A stretch of DNA of 35,517 nucleotides, taken from contig JAJYTA010000027.1 in assembly GCA_021793295.1 (NCBI GenBank), positions 1-35,517 of the forward strand, in the 5' to 3' direction. A model generated the notes under the pieces. The model did no database searches and was not told the origin of the DNA. It saw only the letters and a list, made by a program, of their open reading frames with translations. A program made the position numbers and the translations under genes. This document shows, in pieces, positions 30,185 through 35,517 of this stretch; position 1 is the first letter of the stretch; every line of letters begins with the position of its first letter. This DNA comes from Actinomycetes bacterium (GTDB lineage: Bacteria > Actinomycetota > Actinomycetes > Jiangellales > Jiangellaceae).

Positions 30185-30790
30185 TCATCGGTGCGAGGCG
30201 AACCAGGGCCGGGGCAGGTCGAGATACCTGATGTCGTCCATCAACGCCAGCTCGGCGTCGATGAGACGTCGTGCCTCCGGTGGCGGCTGAAGCGATTCGG
30301 CCGCTCGCGCTTCGGCCTGAGTGGTGAACGCGACGGTCTCGGTGAATCGGCCGTGCGCGTCGATCGCCAGGGTCGCACCGAGGACGTCCGGGCGCAGCCG
30401 CGACAGCAATGGCGCAGACCGGGCCACGACGCTGCGCAGCCGGGCCGGATCGTGGACCCGGCCTTCGATGACCTGAACGAAGCCGGCATGGTCCGGCTCG
30501 CCGCCGAGCAGGAGAGTGACGTCGGAGCAGCCACGAATCACGACCGGACCGGCGAACAACGCCTCGATCTCGCGCCACCGGGATCTCTGCTCCGGGCGAG
30601 CGTCGTTCGCGCGGGCCTGCCGTTCGGTCGCGAAGCGCACCACGCCGACGAAGGTGCCGTCGTCGGCCACACCGTAGGTCCCGCCGATCCAGCCGTCGGC
30701 GCCGGGAGCGACATCCCGTTGCCAGCGTTCCACCGCCGCGTGAACCGCCGCTTCGTCGGCGACGACGCCCTCGATGACCTGAACGAACAT
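30185..30790 (-). CDS. Duplicated ferredoxin-like (ABM/dimeric alpha-beta barrel type) protein
   Basis: Two halves repeat the same pattern. FVQVIEGVVADEAAV...GGTYGVADDGTFVGVV begins the first; FVQVIEGRVHDPARL...GATLAIDAHGRFTETV begins the second near residue 106. Each half looks like the dimeric alpha-beta barrel fold of antibiotic-biosynthesis monooxygenase-like proteins, so the fusion could fold as a built-in dimer. No cofactor motif is visible and function is unknown. I chose ATG 30790 because GGAAGGA lies just upstream and the first repeat starts there; a frame to 30889 lacks a site and crosses a terminator arm. Confidence 0.7.
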   Translation of the reverse strand: MFVQVIEGVVADEAAVHAAVERWQRDVAPGADGWIGGTYGVADDGTFVGVVRFATERQARANDARPEQRSRWREIEALFAGPVVIRGCSDVTLLLGGEPDHAGFVQVIEGRVHDPARLRSVVARSAPLLSRLRPDVLGATLAIDAHGRFTETVAFTTQAEARAAESLQPPPEARRLIDAELALMDDIRYLDLPRPWFASHR

Positions 30791-30860
30791 GAGGTCCTTC
30801 CGCATGCCCGGCGATGCGGCCGCGCCTTCGGCACGAGAAGCCGGCCACACGTCGACGCTA

Positions 30861-30900
30861 CGCCGGCGCCGGCGCTGCACCAAGAGCACCGGCGCCGGCG
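30861..30900 (-). terminator. 12-bp GC inverted repeat after the first phoX gene
   Basis: CGCCGGCGCCGG at 30861-30872 pairs perfectly with CCGGCGCCGGCG at 30889-30900 around a 16-base loop. It lies about 60 bp past the stop of the phosphatase gene on the minus strand and before the duplicated-domain gene. Confidence 0.65.
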
Positions 30901-30961
30901 TGCACCGAATCGAGGCACTCCCGTCATGGGTCGGTGAACCGGTGAGCGCCGAGGCCGTTGC

Positions 30962-33073
30962 CTAGTCCCCGATGTACGGACCGCCGGTGGGGGACGTGCG
31001 CCACACCGTGACGACCGAGGGCCTGGGCTGGTCGCCGTAGGGGAAGGTGGACAGCGGGTTCTCCGGGGAGGCGCCGGCGCCGTCGCCCGGGTGCTGGACG
31101 GCCATCAGCGCGGTGCGCCCGTCCGGGGTGATGAACGGCCCGCAGCACTCCGCCCCGATCGGCACCGACAGGAACCGGCGCAGGTGTCCCTTGTCCGCGC
31201 CCTCGATCGGCATGACGAACATGCCGTCGTGGACGCCGCTGGCCCCCGGCATGCCGTCGGTGGACAGCCACAACCGCCCGGACGGATCGAAGGCGACGTT
31301 GTCAGGACAGGAGATCTGGCTGACCTGCGACTTGTCGAAGCCGTCGTAATAGGTCTCCGGATCGGAGGGGTCACCGGCGATCAACACCACCCGCCAGGTG
31401 AACGTCAACGCGGCCGCGTCCCCGCCGTCCTCGTCGACACCGATGACGTGGCCGAACTTGTTGTCCGGCCGGGGGTTGGCCTCGTCGACCTCCGCCGGGG
31501 TACGCCGGGAGTTGTTGGTCAGCGCGATGTAGACCGTGCCGGTGACCGGGTGCGGCTCGACGTCTTCGGGACGGTCCATCTTCGTCGGGTGGACGGTGTC
31601 GGCGGCCAGCCGGGTGAACGTCAGCACCTCCTCGACGCTCATGCCGTCGACCTTGCTCTGGCCGTCGACCACGAGCGGGAGCCACTCACCGGTGCCGTCG
31701 AACAGGCCGTCCTCGGGCGGGCGGTCCGGGAATTCCGGGCTGTCGCCGGTGAACCGCGCCACGTAGAGATCGCCCTGTTCGAGCAGGCGAAGGTTGTGCT
31801 CGCGGTCGCGCCGGCTGGTGCCGTCGCGGTACTTCTTCGCCGAGACGAACTTGTAGACGTAGTCGAAGCGCTCGTCGTCACCCATGTACGCCACCACGCG
31901 GCCGTCAGCAGCGATCGAGACGGCCGCCGCCTCGTGCTTGAACCGCCCCAGCGCGGTGTGCTTGCGCGGGACGGAGTGCGGGTCGTAGGGGTCGATCTCG
32001 ACGATCCAGCCGAACCGGTTCACCTCGTTGGGTTCGACGGCGAGGTCGAAGCGCTCGTCGATACGTTCCCACCCGCGCTGGGTACCGGCCTGCGTGCGGA
32101 TGCCGTACCGGCTGAGCCGCTCGACCGCCACCGGGTCCGTGATGTCGGCCGAAGCGCCGAAATACTGGTTGTAGTTCTCCTCGGCGGACAGGATCGTTCC
32201 CCATGGGGTCACACCGCCGGCGCAGTTGTTGAGCATGCCGTGGACCGTGGTGCCCCCAGGGTCTGCTGAAGTGCGCAGGAGATCGCTTCCCGCCGCGGCG
32301 CCGGTCAGCCGCATCGCGGTCGCGGTGTGGAGGCGGCGGTTGTGCCGCCGCGGACGCGAGACGCGCCGCCATTCCCCGGTGTCGCCGACGCGCTCGATCT
32401 CCACGATCGAGCCGCCGTGTGCGGCCATCGCGATCCGCAGCTGTTCCTCGCTGGCCGACTCGGGCCCGGCCCACCCGCGGAACATGAGCTCTTCGTTGGT
32501 GTACTCGTGGTTGACCCACAGCAGGGCGCGCTCGAAGTTCCGGTCCAGCGGCAGGACGGCCACGAAATCGGCGTTGTAACCGAACTGGCCTCGTTGCGCC
32601 GCCGACGTCTGGTTGTCGAAGTCGAACTCCGGTGCTCCCGGCTCCACGGGGTCGCCCCACGCCATGACCACCGACCAGTCGTAGCCGTTGGGCACCACGA
32701 CGTTGTCCACGACGTTGTCACCCACCGCGGTGAAGCCGACGCGGCGGCCGTACTCCGGTGGGGTGGGCCGGATACCAGGCGGCGGTTTCGGACCGGCGGT
32801 ACGTGCGGGTGCGGCGCTCGCCGGCGTCGGCATCGCCGCGCCGACGCCGGCCACGACGGCGGCCGCGGCGCCGGTGCGCAGTAGCCCGCGGCGCGACATC
32901 GCCTTGGTGACCACGTCGCCGAAGTACTCGTTGTCACTGGTGTTCGGTACGGGGTGCGAGCACGCGTCACCACAGCGGTACTTGCACGTCATGGCAGCGC
33001 GCCCGCCGTGGCCCGTGGTGAGCAACGGCAGCTGCAGGCGTCGGCGGCCAGGGCCGCTCTCGATGTCGGGCAT
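30962..33073 (-). CDS. phoX: PhoX-family (DUF839) secreted alkaline phosphatase, copy A
   Basis: The 703-residue protein is a PhoX-type phosphatase, a Ca/Fe enzyme that frees phosphate from organic esters outside the membrane. A Tat signal is seen at SRRGLLRTG (Arg61-Arg62) followed by an Ala-rich hydrophobic stretch. It comes unusually late, after a 58-residue lead containing MTCKYRC and three Cys in total. The catalytic-site motif NNCAGGVTPWGTILSAEEN matches the iron-binding Cys and nearby Glu of PhoX. Other marks are WVNHEYTNEE, GDDERFDYVYKFVS and DRPEDVEPHPVTG. GGAGGAA precedes the ATG at 33073. A close paralog lies upstream. No clear PHO box was found, so phosphate control is unproven. 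Confidence 0.9.
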   Translation of the reverse strand: MPDIESGPGRRRLQLPLLTTGHGGRAAMTCKYRCGDACSHPVPNTSDNEYFGDVVTKAMSRRGLLRTGAAAAVVAGVGAAMPTPASAAPARTAGPKPPPGIRPTPPEYGRRVGFTAVGDNVVDNVVVPNGYDWSVVMAWGDPVEPGAPEFDFDNQTSAAQRGQFGYNADFVAVLPLDRNFERALLWVNHEYTNEELMFRGWAGPESASEEQLRIAMAAHGGSIVEIERVGDTGEWRRVSRPRRHNRRLHTATAMRLTGAAAGSDLLRTSADPGGTTVHGMLNNCAGGVTPWGTILSAEENYNQYFGASADITDPVAVERLSRYGIRTQAGTQRGWERIDERFDLAVEPNEVNRFGWIVEIDPYDPHSVPRKHTALGRFKHEAAAVSIAADGRVVAYMGDDERFDYVYKFVSAKKYRDGTSRRDREHNLRLLEQGDLYVARFTGDSPEFPDRPPEDGLFDGTGEWLPLVVDGQSKVDGMSVEEVLTFTRLAADTVHPTKMDRPEDVEPHPVTGTVYIALTNNSRRTPAEVDEANPRPDNKFGHVIGVDEDGGDAAALTFTWRVVLIAGDPSDPETYYDGFDKSQVSQISCPDNVAFDPSGRLWLSTDGMPGASGVHDGMFVMPIEGADKGHLRRFLSVPIGAECCGPFITPDGRTALMAVQHPGDGAGASPENPLSTFPYGDQPRPSVVTVWRTSPTGGPYIGD

Positions 33074-33209
33074 GCGGATTCCTCCGGTCTGGGCAGGTGT
33101 GCCATGAAGGTAAGAATCCGACGGCGACGGGAACCACCGCACCTGGACGAACAACAGGTGACAACCCGATGAGCCACTCGTGTCGATCGGAGATGATCGG
33201 CGCCGGGGC

Positions 33210-33249
33210 GGTGCGGCCGGCACCGCGGACGTGGTGTGCCGGCCGCACC
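33210..33249 (-). terminator. 14-bp perfect inverted repeat after the second phoX gene
   Basis: GGTGCGGCCGGCAC at 33210-33223 pairs with GTGCCGGCCGCACC at 33236-33249 around a 12-base loop. It lies nine bases beyond the stop of copy B on the minus strand, separating it from copy A, which must then have its own promoter in 33074-33209. Confidence 0.75.
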
Positions 33250-33257
33250 TGGTCGGG

Positions 33258-35378
33258 TCAGTCCCCGATGTACGGACCGCCAGTCGGCGACGTACGCCAG
33301 ATCGTGATCACCGAGGGCCTGGGCTGGTCGCCGTAGGGGAAGGTAGACAGCGGGTTCTCCGGCGAGGCGCCGTCGCCGTCGCCGGGGTGCTGCACCGCCA
33401 CCGTGGCCGTCCGTCCGTCCGGAGTGATGAACGGGCCGCAGCACTCCGCGCCGATCGGCACCGAGACGAAGCGGCGCAGGTGTCCCTTGTCCTCGCCCTC
33501 GATGGGCATGACGAACATGCCGTCGTTCGCATTGAGCGTGCCGCCCATGCCGTCGGTGGCCAGCCACAACCGCCCGGACGGGTCGAAGGCGACGTTGTCG
33601 GGGCAAGAGATCTGGCTGACCTGCGACTTGTCGAAGCCGTCGTAGTAGGTCTCCGGATCGTCGGGGTCACCGGCCACGATCACGATGCGCCACGTGAACG
33701 TCGTGGACGCGACGTCGCCGTTGTCTTCGTCCACGCTGATGACGTGGCCGAACTTGTTCTCCGGGCGTGGGTTGGCCTCGTCGACCTGCTCGGGAGACCG
33801 TGCGGTGTTGTTGGTCAGCGACATGTAGACCGTGCCGGTGACCGGGTGCGGCTCGACATCCTCGGGACGGTCCATCTTCGTCGCCCCCGCCTTGTCGGCG
33901 GCGATCCGCGCGAAGGTCAGGACCTCCTCGACGCTCATCCCGTCGATCTGGCTCTGGCCGTCGACCACGAGCGGGAGCCACTCACCGGTGCCGTCGAACA
34001 GGCCGTCCTCGGGCGGACTGTCGGGGAATTCCGGGCTGTTGCCGGTGAACCGGGCGACGTAGAGGTCACCGTCGTCCAGCAGGGTCATGTTGTGCTCACG
34101 GTCGCGCCGGCTGGTGCCGTCGCGGTACTTCTTCGCCGAGACGAACTTGTAGACGTACTCGAACCGCTCGTCGTCGCCCATGTAGGCCGCCACGCGGCCG
34201 TCGGCGCCGACGAAGACGTTCGCGCCCTCGTGCTTGAACCGCCCCAGTGCCGTGCGCTTACGTGGGGTCGATGCCGGGTCGAACGGGTCGAGCTCGACGA
34301 TCCAGCCGAACCGGTTCGGCTCGTTGGGCTCGGTGGCGAGGTCGAAGCGTTCATCGACGCGTTCCCACCCGCGCTCGGTGCCGGCCTCGGTGCGCAACCC
34401 GTAGCGGCTGTACCGCCGGGCGCGTTCCTCGTCGGTGATGTCGGCGCTCGCACCGAAGTACTGGTGGACGTTCTCTTCTCCGGACAGGATCGTGCCCCAC
34501 GGTGTCAGGCCGCCGGCGCAGTTGTTGAGCATGCCGTAGACCGTGGTGCCGTCCGGGTCGGCCGTGGTACGCACGAGGTCGCTGCCGGCGACCGGGCCGG
34601 TCAGGTGGAACTCGGTGCCGGTGTGGATGCGGCGGTTGTGCCGGCGCGGGCGACGCGTACGCCGCCATTCGCCGGTGTCGCCGACCCTCTCGATCTCGAG
34701 AATGGAGCCGCCGTGCGCGGCCATCGCGATCCGCAGTTGTTCCTCGGTGGCTGATTCGGGCCCGGCCCACCCGCGAAACATGAGTTCTTCGTTGGTGTAC
34801 TCGTGATTGACCCAGAGCAAGGCTCGATCGAAATTTCGGTCGAGTGGTAACACGGCAACGTAATCACAGTTGTAGCCGAATTGCCGTTGCTGTGCTTCGG
34901 CGGTCTGATTGTCGAAGTCGAACTCCGGCGCTCCCGGCTCCACCGGGTCGCCCCAGGAGATGGTGACCGACCAGTCGTAACCGTTGGGGACGACGACGGC
35001 GTCGAGCATGTTGTCGCCGACCGCGGTGAAGCTGACCGGCCGGCCGTATTCCGGCGGCTCGGGCTTGATGGACGAGGGCGGCTTGGCCCTGCTGACCTGC
35101 GGTGCAGCTGGGGCGGCCGCAACCGCGCCCACCGACGAGGCCGCACCGGTTCCGGCCACCACGACGGCCGCGGCGCCGGTGCGCAACAGCCCCCGGCGCG
35201 ACATCGCCGTGTCGACCATGTCGCCGAAGTACTCGTTGTCGCTGGTGTTGGGCGCCTCGTGGAAGCACGCGTTAGCGCAGCGATATTTGCACGTCATGGC
35301 GCTCCGGCCGCCATGGGTTCCGCCGAGAATCGGGAGCAAGCGGCGTCGGCCCTGCTGGCCGCCGTCGAAGTCGGACAT
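33258..35378 (-). CDS. phoX: PhoX-family (DUF839) secreted alkaline phosphatase, copy B
   Basis: The 706-residue protein is collinear with copy A and almost identical over long blocks, for example around WVNHEYTNEELMFRGWAGPE and the C-terminal STFPYGDQPRPSV. The same late Tat signal (SRRGLLRTG, Arg61-Arg62), the MTCKYRC lead and NNCAGGLTPWGTILSGEEN are present. The signal-to-mature linker differs most from copy A. GAAGGGAA precedes the ATG at 35378. The two genes are clearly a tandem duplication, each with its own terminator; whether they differ in substrate or expression cannot be seen. Confidence 0.9.
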   Translation of the reverse strand: MSDFDGGQQGRRRLLPILGGTHGGRSAMTCKYRCANACFHEAPNTSDNEYFGDMVDTAMSRRGLLRTGAAAVVVAGTGAASSVGAVAAAPAAPQVSRAKPPSSIKPEPPEYGRPVSFTAVGDNMLDAVVVPNGYDWSVTISWGDPVEPGAPEFDFDNQTAEAQQRQFGYNCDYVAVLPLDRNFDRALLWVNHEYTNEELMFRGWAGPESATEEQLRIAMAAHGGSILEIERVGDTGEWRRTRRPRRHNRRIHTGTEFHLTGPVAGSDLVRTTADPDGTTVYGMLNNCAGGLTPWGTILSGEENVHQYFGASADITDEERARRYSRYGLRTEAGTERGWERVDERFDLATEPNEPNRFGWIVELDPFDPASTPRKRTALGRFKHEGANVFVGADGRVAAYMGDDERFEYVYKFVSAKKYRDGTSRRDREHNMTLLDDGDLYVARFTGNSPEFPDSPPEDGLFDGTGEWLPLVVDGQSQIDGMSVEEVLTFARIAADKAGATKMDRPEDVEPHPVTGTVYMSLTNNTARSPEQVDEANPRPENKFGHVISVDEDNGDVASTTFTWRIVIVAGDPDDPETYYDGFDKSQVSQISCPDNVAFDPSGRLWLATDGMGGTLNANDGMFVMPIEGEDKGHLRRFVSVPIGAECCGPFITPDGRTATVAVQHPGDGDGASPENPLSTFPYGDQPRPSVITIWRTSPTGGPYIGD

Positions 35379-35415
35379 GCGATTCCCTTCGTCGAGGTGC
35401 AGCGCGTGTCGACAA

Positions 35416-35421
35416 AGAGTA
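35416..35421 (-). promoter_or_regulatory. Possible -10 box of phoX copy B
   Basis: TACTCT on the minus strand fits TAnnnT within an AT-rich patch (35412-35433), about 38 bp upstream of the start codon. No good -35 or GTTCACC-type PHO repeat is seen in 35379-35517, and the window ends here. Confidence 0.25.
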
Positions 35422-35517
35422 AATAAACTTTCATCCCCTGGCTACCCACCGCAATCCGGATGGTGGTTTGCGTACCGCCCGGCCTCGCGGCGACTGCGCT
35501 TGGAGCACTGATCGATC

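Noticed and set aside
31091-32269. Long plus-strand open frames opposite both phoX genes
   Set aside because: Both copies give the same type of Val/Asp/Arg-rich antisense product because the coding strands are paralogous; this is expected from high-GC codon use.
33100-33180. PHO box upstream of phoX copy A
   Set aside because: GTTCGTC and GTTGTCACC on the minus strand faintly resemble GTTCACC repeats, but spacing and matches are too poor for a PhoP site.

Overview
The window is high-GC actinobacterial chromosome. The left end follows an order seen in many Actinomycetota: leuC-leuD, an HU protein with a lysine/alanine-rich tail, cofC (F420 synthesis), plsC, gpsA, ddl, a DUF3515 lipoprotein, a one-domain AsnC/Lrp protein and thiL. 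Actinobacterial traits include TAnnnT -10 boxes, start codons that appear leaderless, frequent GTG starts, F420-linked proteins, and Tat-exported PhoX. A Jiangella- or Nocardioides-like lineage fits, but I cannot fix the genus by eye.

Layout. (1) 1-8536: conserved core block, with a cofC inserted on the minus strand, a tandem repeat between hup and cofC, and an ASCH-GNAT fusion facing ddl. (2) 8569-9169: a decayed PPOX-type gene and about 300 bp without a gene. (3) 9170-15723: a sugar island. A PfkB kinase, lipoprotein binding protein and two permeases run left; a DeoR regulator and a GH4 glycosidase run right from the same control region. (4) 15754-17586: an FAD monooxygenase and a divergent TetR regulator sharing a compact control region with three copies of one operator. 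(5) 17630-19480: a secreted trypsin-like protease and a DUF5134 membrane protein. (6) 19481-20454: about 500 bp holding a possible 30-residue basic peptide gene and an F420-dependent nitroreductase-family gene. (7) 20463-22384: small minus-strand genes (YCII, two VOC/glyoxalase proteins, DUF1772). (8) 22561-27110: a coxS-coxL-coxM-coxG molybdenum hydroxylase operon of the CODH form II-like type. (9) 27442-30790: a small zinc-ribbon protein, NUDIX hydrolase, DUF2203 protein, alpha/beta hydrolase, cupin protein and a duplicated-domain protein. (10) 30962-35378: two tandem phoX-type phosphatase genes.

How the genes work together. The sugar island reads as uptake (ABC importer lacking its own ATPase), phosphorylation (PfkB) and NAD/metal-dependent glycoside cleavage (GH4) under DeoR control. 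The cox genes encode the three subunits of a molybdopterin enzyme plus a CoxG accessory protein. The two PhoX proteins would release phosphate from organic esters outside the membrane. CofC makes the precursor of F420, which the nitroreductase-family protein would use.

Most striking at the DNA level are inverted repeats at ends of transcription units, some built from the last codons of the genes; several genes whose start codon lies 6-7 nt after a -10 box; and clear operator/promoter geometries. I saw no rRNA, tRNA, CRISPR array, insertion sequence or phage genes.
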